A stretch of 64,000 nt of DNA from Caulobacter zeae (lineage in GTDB: Bacteria; Pseudomonadota; Alphaproteobacteria; Caulobacterales; Caulobacteraceae), in assembly GCF_002858925.1 (NCBI RefSeq), contig NZ_PJRS01000017.1, positions 62,001 to 126,000 on the forward strand, written 5' to 3'. Below are positions 8,792-19,969 of the stretch, piece after piece. Within the stretch, counting starts at the first letter, position 1. Every line of letters begins with the position of its first letter. The notes under the pieces were generated by a model. That model was not told the DNA's origin. It saw only the letters and a program-made list of their open reading frames with translations, and ran no database searches. Made by a program: the position numbers and the translations under genes.

Positions 8792-9559
8792 ATGCAGGAT
8801 CTGTTTTCGCTCGAGGGCCGGGTGGCCCTCGTCACCGGCGGTTCGCGCGGCATCGGCCGGATGATCGTCGAGGGCTTCCTGCGCCACGGGGCGGCCAGGG
8901 TCTACATCACCGCCCGCAAGGCCGGCGCCTGCGACGAGGCCGCTGAAGAGCTGTCGCAGTTCGGCGAGTGCGTCTCGCTGCCGGGCGACATCTCGACGAT
9001 GGAGGGCGTACAGGGCCTGGCCGCGCGAATCCTCGAGCGCGAGGAGAAGCTCGACATCCTCGTGAACAACGCCGGGGCGGCCTGGGGCGCGGGTATCGAC
9101 GAGTTCCCCGAGGCCGGCTGGGACAAGACCGTCGACCTGAACATGAAGACCCCGTTCTTCCTGACCCAGGCCCTGCTGGCCCCGCTGCGCGAGGCGGCCA
9201 AGACCCGGGTGGCCAAGGTGATCAACATCGCCTCGATCGACGGCCTGTCGGTGACCAAGGAGGAGACCTATCCCTACGGCGCCAGCAAGGCCGGCCTGAT
9301 CCACATGACCAAGCGCATGGCCCTGCGCCTGGCGCCGGAGAACATCGCCGTGTCGGCCATCGCGCCGGGCGCCTTCGCCAGCGACATGAACCGCACGGCC
9401 CGCGACCACGCCGACGCCGTGGCCAAGTTCATCCCCGCCGGCCGCATCGGCGAGGCCGAGGACATGGCGGCGGCTGCGATCTACCTCGCCTCGCGAGCGG
9501 GGGACTACGTGGTCGGCGGCACACTGGCGGTCGACGGCGGCGTGGCCTGGTCACGGTGA
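8792..9559 (+). CDS. Short-chain dehydrogenase/reductase (RhlG-like)
   Basis: This 255-residue SDR has VTGGSRGIGRMIVEGFL, NNAGAAWGAGIDEFPEAGWDK, the Ser of NIASIDGLSV, and YGASKAG as the catalytic Tyr/Lys. The long acceptor-side insert and the C-terminal VDGGVAWSR resemble the RhlG/3-ketoacyl reductase branch, but the substrate cannot be read from sequence. The ATG at 8792 is preceded by GGAGG. It begins 49 bp after the serine hydrolase and may share its transcript. Confidence 0.85.
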   Translation: MQDLFSLEGRVALVTGGSRGIGRMIVEGFLRHGAARVYITARKAGACDEAAEELSQFGECVSLPGDISTMEGVQGLAARILEREEKLDILVNNAGAAWGAGIDEFPEAGWDKTVDLNMKTPFFLTQALLAPLREAAKTRVAKVINIASIDGLSVTKEETYPYGASKAGLIHMTKRMALRLAPENIAVSAIAPGAFASDMNRTARDHADAVAKFIPAGRIGEAEDMAAAAIYLASRAGDYVVGGTLAVDGGVAWSR

Positions 9560-9564
9560 AGTAA

Positions 9565-9743
9565 CCCTCTCCCAGAGGGAGAGGGGGGGGGCAGGCGTAG
9601 CCTGGGAGGGTGAGGGGTTAAAGCTTGGCGGGGCGCGAAGCGCCGTCAGCGATCGGGGTCCCGGTGTGAAGCCGGCCAAGGATGAAACCTCTCACCCTCC
9701 CGCCGCTGAGCGGCGGGCCCCTCCCTCTCTCAAAGAGAGAGGG
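9565..9743. repeat. Intergenic palindromic repeat cluster (CCCTCTCCC-type) ending in a terminator
   Basis: A composite of nested inverted repeats fills the gap between the SDR and bpt. It contains CCCTCTCCC-AGA-GGGAGAGGG at 9565-9585, GGTGAGGGGTT mirrored by AAACCTCTCACC, a GCCGCTGAGCGGC stem near 9703, and a final CCCTCTCTC/GAGAGAGGG hairpin. It has no coding potential. It looks like a mobile-type intergenic palindrome rather than a gene. Confidence 0.6.
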
Positions 9744-9748
9744 TTTTT
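9723..9748 (+). terminator. Rho-independent terminator after the SDR
   Basis: A nine-base-pair stem CCCTCTCTC-AAA-GAGAGAGGG is followed directly by TTTTTG. It would end plus-strand transcription just before the convergent bpt stop codon at 9750. Confidence 0.75.
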
Positions 9749-9749
9749 G

Positions 9750-10595
9750 TCAGGGCTTGCCCGCCGCCGGCAGTTCGGTCAGCGGGATGGCGTCTGACAG
9801 TTCGACCTCGCGCACGGCCGGCGCCGGGGCGGCCTTGGGCGGGCGGGCGCCGCGTTCGCGGGCCGACATCAGCGACCAGCCGCCGGGCTTGAGGATCTCC
9901 AGGGGCGAGAACTTGGCCTTGTAGGCCATCTTCTCCGAGCCCGGGACCCAGTAGCCCAGATAGACGTAAGGAAGGCCGGTCAGGCGGGCCTGGACGATGT
10001 GGTCGAGGATGATGAACGACCCCAGGCTCCGGCGTTCCTGCGTCGGATCGTAGAAGCTGTAGACCAGCGAAAGGCCGTCGGCGAGCACGTCGACGAGCAC
10101 GCAGGCCACCAGTTCGCCCGGGCCGCGATCGACCGACGGGCGGCGGTACTCGATCAGGTGCGTTCGGACAGCGGTGTCCTCGACCATCGCCACATAGTCG
10201 GGCCAGGTCATCTCGGCCATGCCGCCATCGGCGTGGCGGGCGGTGAGGTAGCGGCGCAGCAGCTCGAACTGCTCCAGCGTGGCCTCGGCCTCGACCAGGC
10301 AGCGGACCAGATCGTTGTTGCGATTGAGGGCGCGGCGCTCGGAGCGCGAGAATTCGTAGTCCGCGGCGGGCGCGCGGGCCGACTGGCAGGCGCGGCAGGT
10401 CTCGCAGGCGGGGCGATAGGCGATGTTCTGGGAGCGGCGGAAGCCGACCTGGGTCAGGCTGTCGTTGACGCCGGGGCCGTCGGACAGGGGCAGGTGGGTG
10501 AACACCTTCCGTTCCTGGCGGCCGGGCAGGTACGGGCAAGGGGTTGGCGCCGTCAGGAAGAACCGAAGCTGTCGCGTCGGAAAATGCTGCGTCAC
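9750..10595 (-). CDS. bpt: Aspartate/glutamate leucyltransferase (N-end rule)
   Basis: Bpt (281 residues) moves leucine from leucyl-tRNA to N-terminal Asp or Glu of proteins, marking them for ClpS/ClpAP degradation. The conserved N-terminal PCPYLPGRQERKVF, the Cys cluster CETCRACQSAR, FSRSERRALNRN, LVYSFYDP, SLGSFIILDHI and YLGYWVPGSEKMAYKAKFSPLEIL are all family hallmarks. The start is a GTG with AGGGACGAC upstream. The tail beyond about 240 is Ala/Pro-rich and variable. It sits alone, with motB about 110 bp upstream on the same strand. Confidence 0.92.
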   Translation of the reverse strand: MTQHFPTRQLRFFLTAPTPCPYLPGRQERKVFTHLPLSDGPGVNDSLTQVGFRRSQNIAYRPACETCRACQSARAPAADYEFSRSERRALNRNNDLVRCLVEAEATLEQFELLRRYLTARHADGGMAEMTWPDYVAMVEDTAVRTHLIEYRRPSVDRGPGELVACVLVDVLADGLSLVYSFYDPTQERRSLGSFIILDHIVQARLTGLPYVYLGYWVPGSEKMAYKAKFSPLEILKPGGWSLMSARERGARPPKAAPAPAVREVELSDAIPLTELPAAGKP

Positions 10596-10706
10596 GTCGT
10601 CCCTGTCCCCTTACTCCCGGTCAGGCCCCCGCCTGATCCGTGAAGATGATTAGGCGGCATGCCGGGCCGTTGTGCAAGCAGGACAAACGCGCGACGCGGC
10701 TAACGG

Positions 10707-11606
10707 TCACAGGTTGTCGGGCAGGACGGGCTTTTCGCGCAACAGGACGATCGAAATGCGGCGGTTGCCGGCCAGGGTCGGATCGTCGGCGTAGAGCGGC
10801 TCGGAGTTTGCCTTGCCCGAGACCTGGTAGATGCGGTCGTCGTCGACGCCGGCGCCGCGCAGGATCTGGCGCGAGGTGTCGGCGCGCTGGGCCGACAGGG
10901 CCCAGTCGCTGTCGGCCTTGCGGCCGCGCTGGTCGGCGCTTGTGTGGCCCGAGACGGTGATGCGGTTGGGCAGCTGGTTGATGACCTTGGCCACCGCGCG
11001 CAGCAGCAGGCGGGCGCGGTCGTTGGGCTCGCGCGAGCCCTCCTTGAACATCGAGCGGCCTTCCTGGTCGACCAGCTGGATGCGCAGGCCTTCCGGGGTC
11101 TGGTCGATGAGGATCTGCTTGGACAGCTCGGCCAGCTCGGGCATGTCCTGCAGCGACTGGCGCAGGGACTGGGCGGCCGAGGCGAAGCTGTCCTGTTCCT
11201 TCTTGGCCAGGGCGTCGCGCAGGGCCTGCTCGCTGGCCGAGTCGAGGCTGGCGGTGGTCGAGGACTGGCCGTCCTGGTTGGTCTGGTCGGGCGCTTCGGG
11301 GGCCATCTGCTGGACGACCGACATCTTGCCGTCGGCCTTGGCGCCGTCGTCGCCGAGCGAGGTGCCGCCCAGGATGCCGCCCGAGCCGCTGGTGCTGGAC
11401 GAGATCGAGGCCGGCGCGAAGTAGTCGGCGATGCCCTGCTTCTGCTCGGGGCTGGTGGTGTTGAGCAGCCACATCAGCAGGAAGAAGGCCATCATCGCCG
11501 TCACGAAGTCGGCATAGGCCACCTTCCAGGCGCCGCCATGGTGACCATGGCCGCCGCCCTTCTTGACCTTCTTGATGATGATCGGCGCTTCGCCGGTCGA
11601 CGCCAT
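10707..11606 (-). CDS. motB: Flagellar motor stator protein MotB
   Basis: Of 299 residues, the N-terminus IIIKKVKKGGGHGHHGGAWKVAYADFVTAMMAFFL holds the single transmembrane helix with the proton-carrying Asp (about residue 33). A Gln/Ser/Asp-rich linker (65-165) follows. The C-terminal OmpA/MotB peptidoglycan-binding domain contains ITVSGHTSADQRG and SAQRADTSRQIL. MotB anchors the stator to the cell wall and couples proton flow to rotation with MotA. No motA is next to it, consistent with the separated stator genes known in Caulobacter. Confidence 0.95.
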   Translation of the reverse strand: MASTGEAPIIIKKVKKGGGHGHHGGAWKVAYADFVTAMMAFFLLMWLLNTTSPEQKQGIADYFAPASISSSTSGSGGILGGTSLGDDGAKADGKMSVVQQMAPEAPDQTNQDGQSSTTASLDSASEQALRDALAKKEQDSFASAAQSLRQSLQDMPELAELSKQILIDQTPEGLRIQLVDQEGRSMFKEGSREPNDRARLLLRAVAKVINQLPNRITVSGHTSADQRGRKADSDWALSAQRADTSRQILRGAGVDDDRIYQVSGKANSEPLYADDPTLAGNRRISIVLLREKPVLPDNL

Positions 11607-11732
11607 CGTGCTTAAGCCTGCTTAACCCTGTCGGGGCAACCTGCCCGCAGGACGTTAAAATGGCGTTGCGATACGCCGCCGTTGGGCTCATGCACGGGGC
11701 CAATTCGCAGGGTGCGGCAAGGAGTCTCGCGC

Positions 11733-12590
11733 ATGAAGACGGCGTTCATCGGTCTTGGCGTCATGGGCTTTCCGATGGCGGGCCACCTGCAGGCCGCCGG
11801 CCACGCGGTGACCGTCTATAACCGCACCGCCGAAAAGGCCGCGCGCTGGGTGGAAAAGCACGGCGGCAAGAGCGAGCCGACCATCGCCGGGGCCAGCAAG
11901 GGCGCGCAGCTGGTCGCCCTGTGCGTAGGCAACGACGACGACGTCCGCGCCGTGGTGGCGGAAATCCTTCCTGCACTGGAAGCCGGCGCGATCATCGTCG
12001 ACCACACCACCACCTCGGCCAAGGTGGCCCGCGAGATGGCCGATCTTTGCGCCGCGAAGGGCGTGGGCTTCCTCGACGCGCCGGTCTCGGGCGGCCAGGC
12101 CGGGGCCGAGACCGGCCAGCTGACCATCATGGTCGGCGGCGACGAGGGATCTTACGCAACCGCCGAGCCGGTTCTGAACGTCTACGCCAAGGCCATGCGC
12201 CGCATGGGCCCGTCGGGCGCGGGGCAGCTGACCAAGATGTGCAACCAGATCGCCATCGCCGGCGTGGTGCAGGGCGTGGCCGAGGCGCTGCATTTCGCCA
12301 AGCGCGCGGGCCTGCCGACCGACGACGTCCTGGCGGCGATCTCCAAGGGCGCGGCCCAGTCCTGGCAGATGGAGAACCGCTGGGGGACGATGTCGCGCGG
12401 CGAGTTCGAGTTCGGCTTCGCGGTCGACTGGATGCGCAAGGACCTGGGCATCGCCCTGGACGAGGCGGCCAGCAACGGCGCGACCCTGGACATGACCCGG
12501 TTGATCGACGGCTTCTATGGCGAGGTGCAGGCCATGGGCGGCAACCGCTGGGACACCTCCAGCCTCGTGGCCCGGCTGGAGAAGAAGTGA
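11733..12590 (+). CDS. NAD(P)-dependent oxidoreductase, 3-hydroxyisobutyrate dehydrogenase family
   Basis: This 285-residue enzyme has the N-terminal dinucleotide motif FIGLGVMGFPMAGHLQAAG, the substrate motif FLDAPVSGGQAGAETGQLTIMVGG, and the catalytic Lys region GAGQLTKMCNQI. These assign the beta-hydroxyacid dehydrogenase family, including HIBADH, tartronate semialdehyde reductase and succinic semialdehyde reductase; the exact substrate is not clear. The ATG at 11733 follows AAGGAG. The stop is two bases before the next gene's ATG, so the two are co-transcribed. Confidence 0.88.
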   Translation: MKTAFIGLGVMGFPMAGHLQAAGHAVTVYNRTAEKAARWVEKHGGKSEPTIAGASKGAQLVALCVGNDDDVRAVVAEILPALEAGAIIVDHTTTSAKVAREMADLCAAKGVGFLDAPVSGGQAGAETGQLTIMVGGDEGSYATAEPVLNVYAKAMRRMGPSGAGQLTKMCNQIAIAGVVQGVAEALHFAKRAGLPTDDVLAAISKGAAQSWQMENRWGTMSRGEFEFGFAVDWMRKDLGIALDEAASNGATLDMTRLIDGFYGEVQAMGGNRWDTSSLVARLEKK

Positions 12591-12592
12591 CC

Positions 12593-13675
12593 ATGCGACG
12601 CCTGCTTCTGACCCTGGCCGCCTGCGCTGCCCTGAGCCCCGTCGTCGCCGCCTCTTCTTCGGTCTGGGCCGCGCCGGCCGTGACGCCCAAGGAAGGCGAC
12701 TTCGTCGTTCGGGACTTCAAGTTCGGCTCGGGCGAGACCCTGCCGGAACTGCGGCTGCACTACACCACCCTGGGCGAGCCCAGGCGCGATGCGCAAGGGC
12801 GGGTGACCAATGCCGTGATGGTGCTGCACGGCACCGGCGGCAGCGGAAAGCAGTTCCTGTCGCCGCAGTTCGCCGACGAGCTGCTGGTTCCGGGCGGCCT
12901 GCTGGATCCGGCCAAGTGGTACGTGATCCTGCCCGACGGCATCGGCCACGGAAAATCCTCCAAGCCCTCGGACGGGCTGAAGGCCAGGTTCCCGCGCTAC
13001 GACTACGACGACATGGTGCGGGCCCAGCACCAGCTGCTGGTCGAGGGGCTGAAGGTCGATCGGCTGCAGCTGCTGATGGGCACGTCGATGGGCTGCATGC
13101 ACGGCTTCGTCTGGGGCGAGACCTATCCGGGCTTCGCCGCCAAGCTGGCCCCGTTCGCCTGTCAGCCCGTGGCCATCGCCGGCCGTAACCGCATGTGGCG
13201 CAAGATGACCATCGACGCCATCAAGGCCGACCCGGCCTGGAACGGCGGCGACTACGTCCAGCAACCGATGCAGGGCCTGCGCACCGCGACCGACTTCCTG
13301 ATCATCGCCGGCGCCTCGGCGCTGCCGATGCAATTGGCGCTGCCGACCCGCGAGGCGACCGACAAGGCGCTGGAGGCCGACTTCAACCGCCGCATCGCGG
13401 GCCTGGACGCCAACGACCTGCTCTACCAGGTCGACGCCTCGCGCACCTACGACCCGTCGGCGGGGCTGGAGAAGGTCGAGGTTCCGGTCCTCTGGATCAA
13501 CTCGGCCGACGACTTCATCAACCCGCCGGAGCTAGGCATCGCCGAGCGCGAGGTGAAGCGGCTGAAGAAGGGCGAGTTCGTGCTGCTGCCGGCCAGCGAG
13601 AAGACCAAGGGCCATGGCAGCCACACCTGGGCGGTGCTGTGGAAGGATCGGCTGGCGGCGTTTCTGGCGAAGTAG
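12593..13675 (+). CDS. Secreted alpha/beta-hydrolase of the MetX-like family
   Basis: A protein of 360 residues with a signal peptide ending near VWAAPA. The fold matches the homoserine O-acetyltransferase-like alpha/beta hydrolases: LRLHYTTLGEP, VLHGTGGSGKQFLSP, the oxyanion/nucleophile LLMGTSMGCMHGFVWGE, the Asp in LWINSADDFINPPE and the His in KGHGSHTWAVLWKD. Because it is exported and lacks a methionine-pathway context, it is more likely an esterase/acylase than MetX. It follows the dehydrogenase with a two-base gap. Confidence 0.85.
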   Translation: MRRLLLTLAACAALSPVVAASSSVWAAPAVTPKEGDFVVRDFKFGSGETLPELRLHYTTLGEPRRDAQGRVTNAVMVLHGTGGSGKQFLSPQFADELLVPGGLLDPAKWYVILPDGIGHGKSSKPSDGLKARFPRYDYDDMVRAQHQLLVEGLKVDRLQLLMGTSMGCMHGFVWGETYPGFAAKLAPFACQPVAIAGRNRMWRKMTIDAIKADPAWNGGDYVQQPMQGLRTATDFLIIAGASALPMQLALPTREATDKALEADFNRRIAGLDANDLLYQVDASRTYDPSAGLEKVEVPVLWINSADDFINPPELGIAEREVKRLKKGEFVLLPASEKTKGHGSHTWAVLWKDRLAAFLAK

Positions 13676-13691
13676 GTCGGTCTGGCATTCA

Positions 13692-13824
13692 GGAACCTCC
13701 CCCTGTGGGGGAGGTGATCGCAAAGCGATCGGTGGGGGAGTGACTGCTGAACCTGCCAGCGCTGCGGCGGCGGAGAACTTCCCCCCACCGGCCTTCGGCC
13801 GCCTCCCCCATAGGGGGAGGTTTC
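13692..13824. repeat. Intergenic palindrome, family A copy 1
   Basis: The left arm is GAACCTCCCCCTGTGGGGG with an inner GATCGCAAAGCGATC stem. The right arm is a Pu/Py mirror with an inner GGCCTTCGGCC stem, ending in CCCCCATAGGGGGAGGTT. The same element, with its inner stems exchanged, occurs at 17086-17225, that is, in opposite orientation. No ORF is convincing here. Confidence 0.75.
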
Positions 13825-13831
13825 TTGCGGG

Positions 13832-14697
13832 TCACCCCACCAGCGCCAGCCAAGCGTCCTCGTCCATCACCTGCAACCCCCGTTCCCGCGCCGTGCGCAG
13901 CTTGGCGCCCGCGCCGGGGCCGGCGACAACGAGGTCAACGGCCTTGGTCACCGACAGCACCACCCGCGCGCCCATGGCCGCCGCGAGATCCTGGGCGTCG
14001 GGACGGCTCATGGTGTCGAGCTGGCCGGTGAAGACGACGGTGCGGCCGGCCAGGCGGCGCTCGGCGCCGGGCGGCAGGATGGGGCGAGGCGGCGGCGGGG
14101 CCTTCTTTGGCAGATACCGGCTCTGCGACGGGGCGTAGGTGCCGTGGCTCAGCCGGCCCAGCGTCAGGCCGATGCGGGACGGCAGGTCGTGGACGCCGAC
14201 GGCGCCGGCCTGGCCGGCCGCCGCCAGGGCCACCTGGCCGCAGGCATAGGCGTCGCCCGCCGCGTCGTGGTGCTTGAAGCTGATCCCCAGGTGCCGGCCG
14301 ACCACGTTCAGCTTGTGCGAAGGCAGGCTGGGCCAGACGCTGCGGGCGACCTGCACCGTGCACATGTAGTCGAAGGCCGGCGGCGTGATCCCATAGTGCT
14401 CGCAGGTGCGGCGGATGACGCTGATGTCGAACGCGGCGTTGTGGGCCAGCACCAGGGCGCCGTCGAGATCGGCCCGCAGCCGGTCGAGCACGGCGGGAAA
14501 CTCGTCGGCGTCCTGCACATGCCGGGGACCGATGCCGTGGAAGGCGATGTTGAACGGCGCGAACCGCATGTCCCACGGCCGGATGTAGTGGTGGTCGACG
14601 CGGGCGACCGCGCCGTCCTCGATCCAGGCCAGGCCGATCGAGCAGGGGCTCGACCGGGTCTCGTTGGCCGTCTCGAAGTCGATGGCGACGACCTTCA

Positions 14698-14698
<1 letters not shown>
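13832..14698 (-). CDS. DEDDh 3'-5' exonuclease with C-terminal BRCT domain
   Basis: 288 residues. The N-terminal exonuclease (1-170) shows the first acidic motif VVAIDFETAN, the second LVLAHNAAFDISV and the third HDAAGDAYACG, a DnaQ/epsilon-type active site. A proline-rich linker (PKKAPPPPRPILPPG) leads to a BRCT domain (about 213-288) with GRTVVFTGQLDTMSRPDA. Its ATG overlaps the ligA stop (ATGA). The BRCT end is very close to the LigA BRCT of the gene in front, down to [13 protein letters not shown] and a shared DE-WLALV ending. It probably acts with DNA repair or replication; specificity is unknown. Confidence 0.88.
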
Positions 14699-17225
<2,527 letters not shown>

Positions 17226-17229
17226 TCGC

Positions 17230-18219
17230 TTACCTCTCCAGCATCGCCAGCAGGGCGAAACTCGCCAGCCAGTGTTCGCCCATGTAGTCGCCGGTGACGT
17301 GGGGCAGGGCGGCAGCCAGGTGCTGGTCGGCGGCTTCCAGGGCCACGGCGGCGATCGTCGGAGGAGCGTCCTTGGCGACGGCGCGCCAGCACCAGGCGCG
17401 GGACAGCGACAGGCCGTCCAGGTGGGCGATCTTGCCGTCGGTGCGGTCGCTGACGCTGGGCGGCGAGAACAGCGTGGCGGGCTGGCGCTGCGCCAGGTCC
17501 GGCAGGAAGGCGGCGAACCAGGCGGCGAAGGTCTCGGGCTGGAGGCGGCGCATGGCCAGGGCCTCGACCAGGGCCGAGGACAGGAAGTCGTCGCCCGACG
17601 GCTCCCAGGCCTGGCAAGCGCGGTCGTCGCCGTACCAGGCGGCGGCCTTGGCCGCGAGCAAGGCGCGGAACTCGGCGTCGCCGGCGGCGTCGGCGTAGTC
17701 GGCGGCCAGGGCCAAGGCGAAGGCGGTGTTGGAGTGCACGCCGGCCCGGATCGGATAGTCGGCGATCGGCAGGAAGGCGCGGTAGCGGGCGACGAAGGCG
17801 TCGGCCAGCGGCTGCATGGTCGCGGCCCAGGGGGCGTCGTGGGCCAGGAGTTCGGCCTGGAGCTTAAGGAGCCAGGCCCAGCCGTAGGGGCGCTCGAAGC
17901 CGCGGCTTTCGGGGCGGGCGAGATAGGCGACCTCGGCGGCGACCTTTTCCGACGTGAAGGCGTCGTCGAACAGGGCGCGGATGGCGGCGGCCTCGGCGAC
18001 CTTCGGGTGCTGGCGCAGGATCGTCGCCAGGGTCCAGTAGCCGTGGACGCACGAATGCCAGTCGAAGCTGCCGAAGAAGATCGGGTGCAGGGCGCGGGGC
18101 CCTAGCGCGTCGGCGTCACCCGCCATCACGTGGTCGAGCTTGTTGGGATACTCGCGGGCGACGTGGCCGAGGGCGGCCTGGGCGAAGCGGGCGGCGGTCT
18201 CAGCGGAAAGCGAGGACAT
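17230..18219 (-). CDS. DUF2891 family protein
   Basis: This 329-residue cytosolic protein matches DUF2891 by HPIFFGSFDWHSCVHGYWTLA, RPYGWAWLLKLQAEL, YPIRAGVHSNTAFALALA and ITGDYMGEHWLASFA-like segments (here VTGDYMGEHWLASFA). The many conserved His/Trp residues and helical repeats look like an alpha/alpha-barrel enzyme, but no activity is established to my knowledge. It overlaps the DUF979 gene by 20 bp and is the last gene of a three-gene operon with the putative transporter, suggesting it processes the imported substrate. Confidence 0.85.
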   Translation of the reverse strand: MSSLSAETAARFAQAALGHVAREYPNKLDHVMAGDADALGPRALHPIFFGSFDWHSCVHGYWTLATILRQHPKVAEAAAIRALFDDAFTSEKVAAEVAYLARPESRGFERPYGWAWLLKLQAELLAHDAPWAATMQPLADAFVARYRAFLPIADYPIRAGVHSNTAFALALAADYADAAGDAEFRALLAAKAAAWYGDDRACQAWEPSGDDFLSSALVEALAMRRLQPETFAAWFAAFLPDLAQRQPATLFSPPSVSDRTDGKIAHLDGLSLSRAWCWRAVAKDAPPTIAAVALEAADQHLAAALPHVTGDYMGEHWLASFALLAMLER

Positions 18220-19153
18220 ACATCAGGACCATGTTGATCAGCAGCATCAGCACCGCCGTCGGCGCCTGGGCCTGGATGACGGCGTAGCGGTTCTTCAGCT
18301 GCAGGAGGGCGGCGGGGACGAGGTTGAAGTTGGCGGCCAGCGGGGTCAGCAGCGTGCCGCAGAAGCCCGACAGCATGCCGATGGCGCAGACCACGGCCGG
18401 GTCACCGCCGAAGCGGCCGATCACCAGCGGCAGGCCGATGCCGGCGGTCATCACCGGGAAGGCGGCGAAGGCGTTGCCCATCATCACCGTGAAGATCGCC
18501 ATGCCAAGGCAATAGGCGACGACCACGGCCAGGCGGCTGTCGACCGGGGTGATCGCCAGGGTGATGTCGCCGATGGTCTGGCCCACGCCCGCCAGGGCGA
18601 AGACCGCGCCCAGCGCCGCCAGCATCTGCGGGAGCAGGGCGGCCCAGCCGACGAGGTCCATCAGGCGGCGGCCTTCCTGGAGCGGTGCGCTGGCGGGCTG
18701 CCTGAAGAGGCGCTGGGCCAGGACCGCGGCGACGAGGGCGGCGATGGCCAGCGAGACCAGCGTCGCCTGCTTGGGATCGACGACATGCTGGCCGTTCCAG
18801 GTCAGGGCCTTGAAGGCGAAGGTGCCGGCCAGGACGATCACCGGGATCAGCAGGGCGGGCAGGAACAGCTTGAGGCCGAAGCGCTGGGCCATTTCGGCGC
18901 GCGCCTCGCCCGTGGTGGTGGCGGGCTGGCCGACACCCAGGCGGCCCGTGCCGGCCAGCAGGGCCAGGGCGACGACGAGGAAGCCGTTGCCCAGGTCGCC
19001 CAGGCTGTCGCCGAACAGGAAGCTGATCGCGAACAGGCCCCAGAAGGCGGCGTTGCCGAAACGCTTGGGGTTGGCCTTGTCGCCCGCGCTCATGGCCGCG
19101 AAGGCCGTGAACATGAAGCCGGCGAGCAGGTAGACGAGCGGCAGGCCGATCAT
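18200..19153 (-). CDS. DUF979 family membrane protein, putative 5-oxoproline transporter subunit
   Basis: A 317-residue polytopic membrane protein starts MIGLPLVYLLAGFMFTAFAAM. It contains about eight to ten hydrophobic helices, with MGNAFAAFPVMTAGIGLP and GFCGTLLTPLAANFNLVPAALL as recognisable DUF979 blocks. The gene overlaps the DUF969 stop by ATGA. The pair is named a 5-oxoproline transporter in some databases; here no pyroglutamyl peptidase or oxoprolinase is adjacent, so the substrate is unproven. Confidence 0.82.
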   Translation of the reverse strand: MIGLPLVYLLAGFMFTAFAAMSAGDKANPKRFGNAAFWGLFAISFLFGDSLGDLGNGFLVVALALLAGTGRLGVGQPATTTGEARAEMAQRFGLKLFLPALLIPVIVLAGTFAFKALTWNGQHVVDPKQATLVSLAIAALVAAVLAQRLFRQPASAPLQEGRRLMDLVGWAALLPQMLAALGAVFALAGVGQTIGDITLAITPVDSRLAVVVAYCLGMAIFTVMMGNAFAAFPVMTAGIGLPLVIGRFGGDPAVVCAIGMLSGFCGTLLTPLAANFNLVPAALLQLKNRYAVIQAQAPTAVLMLLINMVLMYVLAFR

Positions 19154-19818
19154 GACTTTGCCCCCCGGCGCGAGAGCTTGCGGTCGAAGAGCAGCAGTCG
19201 CGCCCCATGCACGAGGAAGGCGCAGATCGCCGTCGGGATGGCCCAGACCGACAGGTGCAGGGGCTCCACCACCAGACCGTTCTGGTCGAGGAAGCCGACG
19301 ATCAGCAGGATCGAGCCGATGGCCATGAAGACGTCCTCGCCGAAGAAGACGCCGACATTGTCGGTGCCGGCGCTCATGGCTTTCACCTTGTCGCGGGTGG
19401 CGTCGTCGAGCTCGCCCTGGTTCTCGGCGGCGGCCTCGGCCATGGGGGCGACGAGGGGGCGGACGGTCTGGGCGTGGCCGGCGATCGAGATCAGGCCCAT
19501 GGCCGCCGTCAGCTGGCGCAGCAGCAGGTAGACGACGAGGATGCGCCCGGCGGTGGCGGCCTTCAGGCTCTTGATCGCCATCCGCGCGCGCTCCTGCAGG
19601 CCTGAGCGTTCCAGTACGCCGATGGCCGGCAGGATCAGCCAGGCGATGCTGACATAGCGGTTCTGGTTGAAGGCCTTGCCGAAGGCGGCCAGCACCTCCA
19701 GCGGGCCGAGGCCGGCGGCCAGGCCGGAGGCCATGGCGGCGCAGACCACCACAAGCAGCGGATTGAACCTCAGCGCGAAGCCGAGGACGATCACGCCCAC
19801 GCCGATCAAGGGCAACAT
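19150..19818 (-). CDS. DUF969 family membrane protein, putative 5-oxoproline transporter subunit
   Basis: Its 222 residues give several transmembrane helices. Family blocks include LAAFGKAFNQNRYVSIAWLILPAIGVLERSGLQE (two parts), HAQTVRPLVAPMAEAAAE and the loop MSAGTDNVGVFFGEDVFMAIGSILL. It is the first gene of the DUF969-DUF979-DUF2891 operon. The two membrane proteins most likely form one carrier. Transcription starts in the 150-bp gap shared with the divergent aldolase gene. Confidence 0.82.
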   Translation of the reverse strand: MLPLIGVGVIVLGFALRFNPLLVVVCAAMASGLAAGLGPLEVLAAFGKAFNQNRYVSIAWLILPAIGVLERSGLQERARMAIKSLKAATAGRILVVYLLLRQLTAAMGLISIAGHAQTVRPLVAPMAEAAAENQGELDDATRDKVKAMSAGTDNVGVFFGEDVFMAIGSILLIVGFLDQNGLVVEPLHLSVWAIPTAICAFLVHGARLLLFDRKLSRRGAKS

Positions 19819-19969
19819 GCGGCAGATCCCCCGTCTTCGAATCCGCCAGGACCGTCCGACGGCGAAAGGGCTCTGGCAAGTACGATCCCGTCTAACGCTG
19901 GTCGCTTGACGTCGGCGCCCGTCGGCGCGACGCTCAACTCAACAATGATAACTTACGGGAGCAAGCGTC

